Positions 46,929 through 55,732 of a DNA stretch of 64,000 nucleotides are shown here, in pieces. Both the position numbers and the translations under genes were made by a program. Under the pieces are notes generated by a model. That model worked only from the letters and a program-made list of their open reading frames with translations. It ran no database searches and had not been told where the DNA came from. Position 1 is the stretch's first letter. Each line of letters starts with the position of its first letter. The stretch comes from Alphaproteobacteria bacterium (lineage in GTDB: Bacteria; Pseudomonadota; Alphaproteobacteria; JANSWW01), in NCBI GenBank assembly GCA_024743275.1, contig JANSWW010000009.1, positions 124,001-188,000 on the forward strand. The letters are read 5' to 3'.

Positions 46929-48743
46929 CTACAACGGCCAGACCAGCAGGATCATCGGCAGGGCGACGATCACCACCAGGATCTCCAGGGGCAGGCCGAG
47001 ACGCCAGTAGTCGGAGAATTTGAACCCGCCGGGCCCGAGGATGAGCGTGTTGTTCTGATGCCCGATGGGGGTCAGGAAGGCGCAGGAGGCGCCGACCGCG
47101 ACGCACATCAACAGCGGGTCCGGATTGACCGACAGCGCCTCCGCCGCGCTCAGCGCCACCGGACACATGACCGCCGCCGTCGCCGCGTTGTTCATGAAAT
47201 CCGACAGGGTCATGGTGACGACCAGAATCACCAGGGCGGTCAGCACGGCATTGCCCGCGGCCACATGGGTCATCAGCGATTGGGCCAGGAGATCCGCCGA
47301 TCCGGTGGTGCCCAATGCGTTGGCCACCGGGATCAGACAGGCCAGCAGGACGATGACCGGCCAATCCACCGCGTCGTAGAGCGTTTTCAGGCTGAGCGTC
47401 TTGGTCAGCAGGGCGGCGAGCACGCCGGCCATGAAGGCGATCGCCGCCGGCAGCACGCCGAAGGCGGCCAGGCCCACCGATCCGGCCATGATTCCGCTCG
47501 CCGTCGCGGCCTTTTGGCCGTCGGGCATCTGCAAGTCCCGTTCGATCAGCGGCACACAGGAGAAATGGCTGGAGAACTCCTGCATGGAGGCGGCCGGCCC
47601 CTGCATCAGCAAAACGTCGCCCGCGCGGATCCGCATGCGGGCGATCCGGGCCATGGCGGAACTGCCATGGCGGGAGATCGACAGAAGATTGAGATTGAAG
47701 CGCTGGCGCAGACGGACCCCGCTAACGGTCCGGTCGATCAGCGGTGAGCCGGGCAGAACGACCATTTCCATCAGCACCACGTCGTCGGCCTGGATCAGGC
47801 CCGCGGGCGTCGGGAGCTCCCGCTCGGGCTGGTCGCTCTCCGCCTCCGGATCGGGTTTCGGCTCCGCGAAACTGAGATTGAGAGCGGGGAGGACCGCCAT
47901 CAGTTCCTTGGGATCGGCCTCGATCAGCAGAAGATCGCCCGCCTGGACCCGGCGCACCGGGTTCGGGGCCGGGATATTCACCTTGTCCCGGTAAAGGGCG
48001 AGGATCTGCGCCTCGGCCTGCTGTAGCGCGCTCTCGACTTCACGCAACCGCATGCCGGCGGCCTTGCTGTCCTCCGGTACGACCACTTCGGAGAGATAGG
48101 ATCCGGCGGCGAAGTCGGCTCCCGTGGCCCGCCGACGATCCGGGACCAGCCGCCAGCCGACCAGCAGGATGAAGGCGACCCCGAGTCCGGCCACCGCCAG
48201 CCCCACCGGCGCGAAGTCGAAGATCTGGAACTGCCCCAGGCCGGCTTCGGCGCGGTAGCTCGAGACGATGAGATTGGGCGGCGTCCCGATCAGGGTGGTC
48301 ATGCCGCCGAGGATCGACCCGAAGGCCACGGGCATCAGCATCCGGCTGGGCGGCAGGTCGAGACGGTCGGCGGCCTGAAGGGCGACCGGCATTAACAGGG
48401 CGAGCGCCCCGACATTGTTCATGAACCCCGATAGGGCCGCCGCCAGAATGGTGATCCCGCCGATGGCGAGCAAAGGTCCGGCCTTCGCGGGCAGCACCGT
48501 CCGGGTCAGGATGCCCACGGCGCCGGAGCTTTGCAGCGAACTGCTGAGCGCGAGGATGCAGGCGACCGTGATCACGGCCGGATGACTGAAGCCGTCGAAG
48601 GCGGACTCCGCCGGCACGAGGCCGGTGAACACCGCGGCCAGGAGAGCCGCCGCCGCGACCATGTCATGCCGGTACCGCCCCCACAGGAACAGGCCGGCCG
48701 TGACGGCGAGGATCGCCAGGATCATGATTTGGTCTTGGCTCAA
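46929..48743 (-). CDS. SLC13-type (DASS) transporter with two TrkA-C domains
   Basis: A 604-residue inner-membrane protein. Hydrophobic repeats (INNAATAAVMCPVAL-type SDFMNNAATAAVMCPVALS, IGTPPNLIVSSYR) mark the DASS/ArsB-like fold, and two cytosolic RCK_C/TrkA_C domains (about 210-290 and 305-390) lie between the two membrane halves. Such proteins carry sulfate, dicarboxylates or other anions; which one is not visible. The start is a TTG at 48743 with GAGGAAC eight bases before it; an in-frame ATG at 48725 is the alternative. Confidence 0.88.
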   Translation of the reverse strand: MSQDQIMILAILAVTAGLFLWGRYRHDMVAAAALLAAVFTGLVPAESAFDGFSHPAVITVACILALSSSLQSSGAVGILTRTVLPAKAGPLLAIGGITILAAALSGFMNNVGALALLMPVALQAADRLDLPPSRMLMPVAFGSILGGMTTLIGTPPNLIVSSYRAEAGLGQFQIFDFAPVGLAVAGLGVAFILLVGWRLVPDRRRATGADFAAGSYLSEVVVPEDSKAAGMRLREVESALQQAEAQILALYRDKVNIPAPNPVRRVQAGDLLLIEADPKELMAVLPALNLSFAEPKPDPEAESDQPERELPTPAGLIQADDVVLMEMVVLPGSPLIDRTVSGVRLRQRFNLNLLSISRHGSSAMARIARMRIRAGDVLLMQGPAASMQEFSSHFSCVPLIERDLQMPDGQKAATASGIMAGSVGLAAFGVLPAAIAFMAGVLAALLTKTLSLKTLYDAVDWPVIVLLACLIPVANALGTTGSADLLAQSLMTHVAAGNAVLTALVILVVTMTLSDFMNNAATAAVMCPVALSAAEALSVNPDPLLMCVAVGASCAFLTPIGHQNNTLILGPGGFKFSDYWRLGLPLEILVVIVALPMILLVWPL

Positions 48744-48772
48744 CGATGTTCCTCAACGGACCGGGGGACGCA

Positions 48773-49798
48773 TCACGCCGCGGAGTTATCACCCCGCCAG
48801 ACGCCTTTGCGTTCACTATAGGCGTCCCACTGGTCGGCGCAAAACCCCTCGTACTTTCCCGCTTCCTCCGCGGGGGCGGCGGATGTCAGCCAGGCTTTGG
48901 CCCTTTCCGCGCCGAACAGGGCGAAACTGATCCCGTGCGCGGCGATGGGATCGAAGGCGACCGCGGCGTCCCCGATGGCGATCCAGCGGGGACCGATGAC
49001 CGGGCCCCGGAAGACACCGCGCGCGTCGGTCGCCGCCGTCTTCGCCCCGGCGAAGTCGGCCACAGGCGCCACGGACGGCAGGAGGCTTGTTTCCGCCAGC
49101 AGCTCGAGCCAGGCACCCGGGTTCCGCACCAACCTGGACGCCGTCGCTTTATCCGTATGCAGGCAGGCGAGGGGCCGGCGGTCGGGGAGCACGCAGCCGT
49201 ACCACCATCCCGCCTGGCCGGTCTCGATCATCGTGCGACGGTCGGCGCGGTCGGTTGGTTGGCCGACCGCCCAGACCGCGATCGGGTCGTCTTCCTCCGT
49301 CCGGTCTTCCCGGAAACCGCGGGTCGCCCAGGCCCGTCGGCCCGTCGCGTCCACCAGATCGGTGCCGGCGCGAACCATCCCGTCCTCCGTGGTGACCCGC
49401 CAGCCCGCCTCGGTCGCGTGAACATCCGTCGCTTCCGTGCCATGAGCGAGCGCCCCGGCCTCGATTGCGGCCTCGTAGAGTGCGCCGTCGAAGGCGGGCC
49501 GGTCGAGCCGGAAATGGGCGCCCCAAGGATCGCCGAGATAGGACTTCGACATCGGCGGTCCCTCCCAGGCGGTGACACTGCCGGGGATCTTCCAATGCGG
49601 GCTGTCCGTCGCCAATGGCCCGGGGAGATCGTGCCGGTCGAGCCAGTGCGCGGCGAAGCCGGGCAGGGTTTCCCCGATCCTGAACCTCTCCCGCGACGGG
49701 GGGGAGCCGATCAAATGGACCGGCATCCCTTCCCGTGCCAGCAGGGCGGCCAGGGTGGACCCTGCGACGCCCGCGCCGATGATGAGGACGGTCTCCAC
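48773..49798 (-). CDS. FAD-dependent monooxygenase-like protein, LodB/GoxB type
   Basis: A 341-residue flavoprotein with the N-terminal dinucleotide fold VLIIGAGVAGSTLAALLAREG, a DATGRRAWATRG motif and the second FAD motif WIAIGDAAVAFDPIAAHGISFAL. The fold is of the p-hydroxybenzoate hydroxylase/tryptophan-halogenase type. It lies 23 bases after the LodA-like gene on the same strand. LodB and GoxB in known lodAB/goxAB pairs are required to build the cysteine tryptophylquinone of the partner oxidase; that job is inferred here from pairing. Start codon is GTG. Confidence 0.83.
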   Translation of the reverse strand: METVLIIGAGVAGSTLAALLAREGMPVHLIGSPPSRERFRIGETLPGFAAHWLDRHDLPGPLATDSPHWKIPGSVTAWEGPPMSKSYLGDPWGAHFRLDRPAFDGALYEAAIEAGALAHGTEATDVHATEAGWRVTTEDGMVRAGTDLVDATGRRAWATRGFREDRTEEDDPIAVWAVGQPTDRADRRTMIETGQAGWWYGCVLPDRRPLACLHTDKATASRLVRNPGAWLELLAETSLLPSVAPVADFAGAKTAATDARGVFRGPVIGPRWIAIGDAAVAFDPIAAHGISFALFGAERAKAWLTSAAPAEEAGKYEGFCADQWDAYSERKGVWRGDNSAA

Positions 49799-49821
49799 CT
49801 GTCCCTTGGGCGAAACGGGCG

Positions 49822-52800
49822 TCAGGTGCTGTCGCCCTTGCGGGAGCGCAGATTGACGACTTGCTGGAGGAAGGTCGGATCGTCGGCGTTGAAATTGGCT
49901 TGGGGAATGGCCGCCGCCGCCGCCTCGGTCGCTCCGGGGGCCGTCGCCAACAGACGGACCGACTTGTCGCGGGCCAATTGGTCACGGGCCGCGGACAGGG
50001 TCTCGACATAGATCACCGCCGGGAAGTCGGGATCGTTGTCCGGACCGGGCATGGGGGCCACCAGCCCCTGCTGGCCGAAGGTCTTGACCATATCCTCCAT
50101 GACCACCTCCGGTCCTTCGCCGGGTTTCCGGACGGCATCCATGAATCGGTTCCAACTGGCGCGACGATTGAAGGCGGCGAGCCGGACCGCCCGGCTCTGG
50201 GACGTGTCCATGACGATCTCGTAGTCCACCAGGGCAAGCACATTGTTCGGCACACGCGCCGGCCAGAAGGTGGGCAGATACGGATCGTAGTCTGGAGAAT
50301 AGCCGGCCCGGCAATAGGCGGTGTCGCCCTGCCAGGGCAGCCCCATCCAGCGGGTAATGTCGCCCGGTGCCTGTTGGGTGAGCGGTCCGTTCGGTGCCAG
50401 GGCCTGGGTCTGGTTCAAACTGTCGCCAAAGCTCGGTGCCGGGTCCCGTGGTCCCGCCGGACGAATGCGGTAGGGCTCCATATAGAGGGTGGCGTGGCGC
50501 ATCGGCCAGGTCATCTCGCAGCCGGGATGGAAGGCGTCGGCCAAGCAGAAATGAAGGGCGGCCTTGTCGAGCATGGCCGGTTGGTCGGCCAGAGGCATCT
50601 CGTCGACATCCGCCGGCGGTTCGATCGACGGATCGTAGCCCCCCTCGAAGGTTCCCTCGACCCAGCGCTGCAGGTGCAGCCACTGGACCGAAGGCACCGT
50701 CAGCATGGTGCGGGGCGAGGTGTCGCTCTCGAGCACACCGTCGAAAGCGTCGCCGTAGATCCAGGGCCAGAGGGACGGCGCATTCACCTCGATCGTATAG
50801 GGGCGAAGGCTGTGGAACACCGTCCGGCGGAGTTCCTGATAGGGGTCGAGCGTGCTCGTCGGATCGTTGGGATCGGGTTCGGGTGCCAGGGCAAGCTTTT
50901 CGACGAGATCCCTGTCCGTCTGGAAATCCATCGCCCCGCCCTGGCCGAAGAAGGCCGCGAAGCCCTTGTTGACCCATTGCAGGTTCGACATCCGGGCGAG
51001 CTGCGGCAGCACGTCCTTTTGGAAGTCGGTTTTCGGCGGCACTTCCATCATGCCCGCCTCGATCGCGGTGTCGGTCATCATGTCATACATCGTCCGCCAG
51101 CCGATCGTGTCCGGCGCGTAGTTGGGCGGCGCGACGATGCACCAACCGCCGGTCACCGGGATCGGTTCGCCGTTGATCTTGACGTCGGCGGTCACCGGGC
51201 CGTCTCCGGTGTCGTCATACCAGTCGTTGGAATTGTTGAACCAGTTCGGATCGCCCGGATTGACCAGGCTTTTGCCCGTCGGGGAGGCGGATTTGCCGTG
51301 CCCCCCCAGGACCACGAGCCGGCCCGCCTCGTCGGTACGGATCTCGCCGATCGGGACCTTGACGCCCTTGAACTCACCGGTGTCGAAGGCATGCTCGGGG
51401 CCACCCGAGACATTCGCGCCGCTGATCGACCGCGGGCCGGGGTCGATCACCAGGGACGCGCGGTCGTTGACCGCCGGATTGCGGCGTTTGACGACCAGGT
51501 CCGCCGTTTCCGGAATGTCCATCGCCGTGACGAACTGGAACCAGTCCGCCTTCCGGTTGACCATATGAGCGGTCCAGGTGATGTCCGCGTTATCGGCGGT
51601 CAGTTCCGAGACGACCTCGCCCGCGGCGTTATAGCCATAGAGGCGGAAGCGCTGGGCCTCCCGCTTCAGGGCGCCGGTTTGGTCCCTGTAAAACGATCCG
51701 GGGCGATTTGGAACCCGGTCGGTCTCCGGAGAATAGAAGAACTCGGTCTCGGCGTCGCCGACCCTCGCCACCCCGATCCCCGGATGCACCTTGGCGAAGG
51801 CGATCCTCGTGTCCTTGCAGGGTGGGTCGCCCATGAACGGCTTCGGGGTCACGGGCTCGCCGTCGGGAATGCCGTTGACGTTGCGGCGCAGGTCCGCCGA
51901 GGCCGCATAGACGACCTTGCGGGCATCCGCGATCGATCCTTCCGGTTTGTGTTCCTCGGTGACCCGCCAAATGTTCCAGGCCATGTTTTCCCCGTATTCG
52001 GGCTGGCCGCGGTCCGTGATGTCCTGCTTCGGTAGGATCAGATCGGCGATCGGGACATAGGGGCTTTTGCTTTCCGGCCATTCCACCGTCGCCGCGTCCA
52101 GCGGCATGGTCGCGGGGTCCGTGCGGAACTGGACCATGAAGGTGAACCGCTGATCGGAGTCGGCGAGGCGGCGTTCGAGATCCTGGGCGAGATAGGTCGG
52201 GTCCGCGGGTTGATCCGCGGGCGCCGGGATGTCGGTCGCCGGGGCCAGCTTGTACTTCACATACCGCGTCGGCCCGAAGGCGAAGGGCAGGCAGCTCCAA
52301 TAGGAGATGCCGAGCGCCGAGGCCACCGGCGTCTGCATCTGATCGAGGATTTCCTGGGTGCGCGGATGATCCGCCAGCCATTTCTTGAAGGCTTCGGGAT
52401 CGGTGAGGCTCAATTGCGTGAACTCGCAGAATTCCCTTGCGGTGTTCACGAAGAACACGTCGATATTCTGCAGAATGAAATCGAAGGTGGTTTCCTCCGG
52501 CAGGCCGAAGATTTTCGGGGTGGGCGTGTCGAAGAGCTTGATCCCGATCCCGCAGGTGGTTTTCCAGTCGTTGCGGCTGGGCAGTGTGTCGGACGAAAAC
52601 CGGATCCAGGCGGGGTATTCGTCACCGGCGAACAAACCGACCTTCATATCGTCCGGCAAATCGGGCCGGACCTTGAACGTTCCCTTGGCGACCCCGTGCG
52701 GCTTCAGAAAGACCGGGCGCATCGCGGGGCATTGGCCGGCTTGAATACGGCCTTCCTGCACTTGGTTGACGAACATCTCCTTGATCGACTCGATCGGATC

Positions 52801-52866
52801 CGTCGCACAATCAACCCCTGTGCTGTCACGCTTCGGTGTGGCTGATTTAGATTGAAAGTGATCCAT
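49822..52866 (-). CDS. Catalase-like domain fused to a LodA-like CTQ oxidase
   Basis: 1014 residues, no signal peptide. Residues 1-345 form a small-catalase/SrpA-like domain with distal His H57 in KPHGVAKGTF, WIRFSS, N134 in QNIDVFF and the heme-tyrosine motif RxxxY at R316-Y320. Residues 355-1010 are LodA-like: KVHPGIGVARVG, WTAHMVNRKADWF, GRLVVLGGHG, WYDDTGDGPVTA, GGWCIVAPPNYAPD and ADAFHPGCEMTW. C774 and W840 (in PGDITRWMGLPWQ) are 66 apart and are the likely quinone pair. LodA enzymes oxidise amino acids and release H2O2; the fused domain could destroy it. The amino-acid substrate is unknown. Confidence 0.85.
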   Translation of the reverse strand: MDHFQSKSATPKRDSTGVDCATDPIESIKEMFVNQVQEGRIQAGQCPAMRPVFLKPHGVAKGTFKVRPDLPDDMKVGLFAGDEYPAWIRFSSDTLPSRNDWKTTCGIGIKLFDTPTPKIFGLPEETTFDFILQNIDVFFVNTAREFCEFTQLSLTDPEAFKKWLADHPRTQEILDQMQTPVASALGISYWSCLPFAFGPTRYVKYKLAPATDIPAPADQPADPTYLAQDLERRLADSDQRFTFMVQFRTDPATMPLDAATVEWPESKSPYVPIADLILPKQDITDRGQPEYGENMAWNIWRVTEEHKPEGSIADARKVVYAASADLRRNVNGIPDGEPVTPKPFMGDPPCKDTRIAFAKVHPGIGVARVGDAETEFFYSPETDRVPNRPGSFYRDQTGALKREAQRFRLYGYNAAGEVVSELTADNADITWTAHMVNRKADWFQFVTAMDIPETADLVVKRRNPAVNDRASLVIDPGPRSISGANVSGGPEHAFDTGEFKGVKVPIGEIRTDEAGRLVVLGGHGKSASPTGKSLVNPGDPNWFNNSNDWYDDTGDGPVTADVKINGEPIPVTGGWCIVAPPNYAPDTIGWRTMYDMMTDTAIEAGMMEVPPKTDFQKDVLPQLARMSNLQWVNKGFAAFFGQGGAMDFQTDRDLVEKLALAPEPDPNDPTSTLDPYQELRRTVFHSLRPYTIEVNAPSLWPWIYGDAFDGVLESDTSPRTMLTVPSVQWLHLQRWVEGTFEGGYDPSIEPPADVDEMPLADQPAMLDKAALHFCLADAFHPGCEMTWPMRHATLYMEPYRIRPAGPRDPAPSFGDSLNQTQALAPNGPLTQQAPGDITRWMGLPWQGDTAYCRAGYSPDYDPYLPTFWPARVPNNVLALVDYEIVMDTSQSRAVRLAAFNRRASWNRFMDAVRKPGEGPEVVMEDMVKTFGQQGLVAPMPGPDNDPDFPAVIYVETLSAARDQLARDKSVRLLATAPGATEAAAAAIPQANFNADDPTFLQQVVNLRSRKGDST

Positions 52867-52976
52867 AGTCGCGCTCCCAAGTGGTTTTTATATGTTTCTA
52901 AAGCGCGAATAAGTGAGCATGATTCGATGCTGACTGGAAGACCCCGCGGTCGGATTTTTCGATGGATCGTTGGCCC

Positions 52977-53024
52977 AGCGGGCCGGTGGATCAGCAGGCC
53001 GGTGGATTAGCGGGCCGGTGGATC
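52977..53024. repeat. Three 16-base tandem repeats at the end of modC
   Basis: Unit agcgggccggtggatc three times; the middle copy differs at two positions. The last copy overlaps the modC stop codon. Confidence 0.88.
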
Positions 53025-54114
53025 AGCGGACCGAGGCGAGGCGGCGGTCGACAGTGGCGGTCTTGACGACGGCGGTGACCGGGCTGCCCTCCGCCAGACC
53101 GAGCCGCTGTGCGGAGCGCCGGGTGATGCGGGAGAGGATCTTGGTGCCGCCGCAGGTCACCTGGACCTCCAGAAACGGTCCCTTTTCGTCGGCCCGCATG
53201 CCGGTCACCGTGCCGGACAGGAGGCTGTTCGCGCTCAGATCCGCCTGCAGCGCGTCCGGCGTCCGGGTGGCGAGCAGGACGTCCCGCGCCCGAATCCGCA
53301 GACGGACCGGGCTGCCCTCCGGGGCGTCCAGGGCGGGGACCCAGATCATGCCGCCGTCGAAGGCCACCGCGGACAGTGCCGTTGTAGGGTCGTGCACCTG
53401 GATCGCCCCGTCGATCAGCGCGCCTGCCTCGAACCTGCCGGTCAGCGGGAACAGATCGAGACGGGAGAGAACGTCGACGATATCGCCCTCCGCGGCCACC
53501 TTGCCCCGATCGAGAACCACCATCCGGTCGGCTAGGCGGCTCACTTCGTCGAGGACGTGGCTCACATAGAGGATCGGGATATCCGCTTCCTCGGGCAGGC
53601 GTTGGAGATAGGGCAGGATCTCCTCCTTTCGGGGCTGGTCGAGACTGGCCATCGGCTCGTCCAGCAACAGCGCGCGCGGCTTGGTCATCAAGGTCCTGCC
53701 CAGGGCGACCCGTTGCGCCTCGCCCCCGGAGAGCCCTCGCGGGCGGCGATCCAGCAGAGAACCGATGCCGAGCATTCCGACGATATGGTCCAGAAGGCCG
53801 CCATCGACCCCCTCCGCCGCGCGTTTCGCCCCATAGACCAGGTTTTGACGGACGCTGAGATGGGGGAAGAGGCGGCTGTCCTGGAACATCAGCCCGATTC
53901 GCCGGCGGTGCGGCGGCACGCCCTCGATGCCGGTTCCGCCGAGCCGGATCGTCGCCTCGTCCGGCCGGATCAGGCCGGCGATCGCCTTCAAGGTCGTCGA
54001 CTTGCCCGACCCCGAGTTGCCGAACAGCGCGGTGACGCCGCCCCGGGGGACGGAGAAGTCGGCCTCGAGGGCGAAATCCCCCAGGCGATGGCGCAGGCGG
54101 ACCTCCAAGCTCAC
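53023..54114 (-). CDS. modC: Molybdate ABC transporter ATPase
   Basis: A 363-residue ATPase. The GTG at 54114 overlaps the modB stop (GTGA). Walker A GNSGSGKS, the MFQDSRLFPHL Q-loop, signature LSGGEAQRVALGRTL and Walker B ALLLDEPMAS are intact. The C-terminal third (from about 290) is a MOP/TOBE domain (LLSGTVTGMRAD and KILSRITRRSAQRLGL) which binds molybdate. A longer frame continues upstream to 54780, but it is a shadow of modB. Last gene of modABC. Confidence 0.93.
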   Translation of the reverse strand: MSLEVRLRHRLGDFALEADFSVPRGGVTALFGNSGSGKSTTLKAIAGLIRPDEATIRLGGTGIEGVPPHRRRIGLMFQDSRLFPHLSVRQNLVYGAKRAAEGVDGGLLDHIVGMLGIGSLLDRRPRGLSGGEAQRVALGRTLMTKPRALLLDEPMASLDQPRKEEILPYLQRLPEEADIPILYVSHVLDEVSRLADRMVVLDRGKVAAEGDIVDVLSRLDLFPLTGRFEAGALIDGAIQVHDPTTALSAVAFDGGMIWVPALDAPEGSPVRLRIRARDVLLATRTPDALQADLSANSLLSGTVTGMRADEKGPFLEVQVTCGGTKILSRITRRSAQRLGLAEGSPVTAVVKTATVDRRLASVR

Positions 54115-54830
54115 AGGCCGAGCCTCCGTTGCGCACGGCGGCCGAGGGCTTCCGCCAGCACCAGGCCGAGCAGGGCCAGTGTGATGGATAGCAGCGCCAA
54201 CCGCGCGGCCGCCAGTTCCCCGCCGGGGCTTTGCAGAACCGAATAGATCGCCAGCGGCAGGGTGCGGGTTTCCCCCGGGATGTTGGAGACGAAGGTGATG
54301 ATCGCCCCGAACTCGCCCAGGCCGGCGGTGAACGCGGTCACGGCGCCCGCCAGGATTCCGGGGATCGCCAGAGGCAGAATAAGGGTCAGGAAGCGGTCGA
54401 GGGCGCCGGCGCCCAGGATGGCCGCGGCTTCCTCCAGCGCCGGGTCGATGCCCTCCACCGCCAGCCGGATCGCCCGGACCTGGAAAGGGAAACTGAGGAC
54501 GGCGACCGCAAGCGCGGCCCCGGTCCAGGAGAAGACGAAGCGGAAACCGAAGGTCTCCAGCAGCCAGCCGCCGATCGGCGCCTTGGTGCCGAAGCTGATC
54601 AGCAGCAGGTAGCCCATCACCACCGGCGGAAGGATCAGGGGCAGGTGGACCACCGCCTCGACCAGCGCCTTGCCGGGAAAGCGCCAGCGGGCGAGCCCGT
54701 ATCCGGTCACCAGCGCCAGCGGCAGGGCCGCGAGCACCCCGACGCCGGAGATCTTGAAACTGAGGGTCAGGGCCTCCCACTCGGCGGGCGAAGGGAAGCC
54801 GGAGAAAAAGTCGGACAGCATCCCGGACAT
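54111..54830 (-). CDS. modB: Molybdate ABC transporter permease
   Basis: A 239-residue inner-membrane permease with five or six hydrophobic segments. The ModB hallmarks are VVHLPLILPPVVMGYLLL, the GAGALDRFLTLILPLAIPGILAG coupling loop, and FTAGLGEFGAIITFVSNIPGET. It starts 9 bases after the modA stop. An in-frame ATG three codons on (54821) is an alternative start. Operon with modA upstream and modC downstream. Confidence 0.94.
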   Translation of the reverse strand: MSGMLSDFFSGFPSPAEWEALTLSFKISGVGVLAALPLALVTGYGLARWRFPGKALVEAVVHLPLILPPVVMGYLLLISFGTKAPIGGWLLETFGFRFVFSWTGAALAVAVLSFPFQVRAIRLAVEGIDPALEEAAAILGAGALDRFLTLILPLAIPGILAGAVTAFTAGLGEFGAIITFVSNIPGETRTLPLAIYSVLQSPGGELAAARLALLSITLALLGLVLAEALGRRAQRRLGL

Positions 54831-54839
54831 AGTTGAACG

Positions 54840-55604
54840 TCAGGGGACGGAAAATCCATGCTTTTCGAAGATCTTGCGGGCTTCTTCGCTGATCAGGAAA
54901 TCGAGCAACTCGCCACCCGCCGGATGACCACCGGCGATCAGTCCCGCGGGATAGACGATCGGGTCATGACTGTCGGCCGGGAACCGATAGATCTCCCGCA
55001 CGTTCGGGGCGACGGCGAGATCGGTCGCATAGACGATCCCGGCGACCGCCTCTTCGCGGGTCACCAGGGCAAGGGCCGCCCGGACATTGTCGGCGGCCGC
55101 GATCCGGGCCGACAGATCCTCCCAAAGGCCGAGGGACTCCAGCGCCTGCCGGGCGTAGATCCCCGCGGGGACGCGATTGGGGTCGCCTATTGCCAGACGC
55201 TCGCCTTCCGCAAGGGGGCCGGCCAGCATCGCCGTCAACGCTGTCTCGTCCGATGCCGTCTCCTTCAATGTCGCCGAGGCGACGACCAGACGATTGCCGG
55301 CGACGGGGGTAATGGTGCTTGAAATCAGTAAACGCTGGGCTTTGAGATAGTCGGTCCAAAGCGGGCTGGCCGAGATGAAGATTTCTCCCAGACCGGTGGT
55401 TTCCACCTGCCGGGCCAGCGCCGCCGAACTGGCGAAGGTCAGGACCACCGTCTTGTCCGACCGCCGCTCGAACAGGTCGGCGATTTCCTGCATCGCATCG
55501 GTCAGGCTGGAAGCCGCATAGACCAGCAGGCGTTCGGAGGCCTGGGCCGCGTTCGCGGATATCAGCACCGCGGCCAGACCGGCGATGCCCGCCCAGATCC
55601 GCAT
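54840..55604 (-). CDS. modA: Molybdate-binding periplasmic protein
   Basis: A 254-residue binding protein. The ATG at 55604 is preceded by GGGAGGAAAAGC, which decides it over the in-frame upstream start at 55622. Signal peptide MRIWAGIAGLAAVLISANA ends near AQA. The mature protein begins with the ModA signature LLVYAASSLTDAMQEIADLFE, then LTFASSAALARQVE (oxyanion-binding serines) and GDPNRVPAGIYARQAL. First gene of modABC. No ModE-type operator was recognised. Confidence 0.93.
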   Translation of the reverse strand: MRIWAGIAGLAAVLISANAAQASERLLVYAASSLTDAMQEIADLFERRSDKTVVLTFASSAALARQVETTGLGEIFISASPLWTDYLKAQRLLISSTITPVAGNRLVVASATLKETASDETALTAMLAGPLAEGERLAIGDPNRVPAGIYARQALESLGLWEDLSARIAAADNVRAALALVTREEAVAGIVYATDLAVAPNVREIYRFPADSHDPIVYPAGLIAGGHPAGGELLDFLISEEARKIFEKHGFSVP

Positions 55605-55732
55605 GCTTTTCCTCCCGACCATTCAAGCCTCCGTTAGACAGCCGCCGTCGAAGGGGTCATATGTACACCGATCGCGTCCAAAACAACGGACGTCCTTGGC
55701 GGATGTTCATCGCGGATCGGAGAGGATCCTCC

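Noticed and set aside
49861..52035. 724-residue plus-strand open frame opposite the catalase-LodA fusion
   Set aside because: No domain visible; the minus-strand frame has catalase and LodA motifs throughout.
54115..54780. Apparent 585-residue ModC with an N-terminal extension
   Set aside because: The extension is modB read in another frame; the GTG at 54114 overlapping the modB stop explains the real start.
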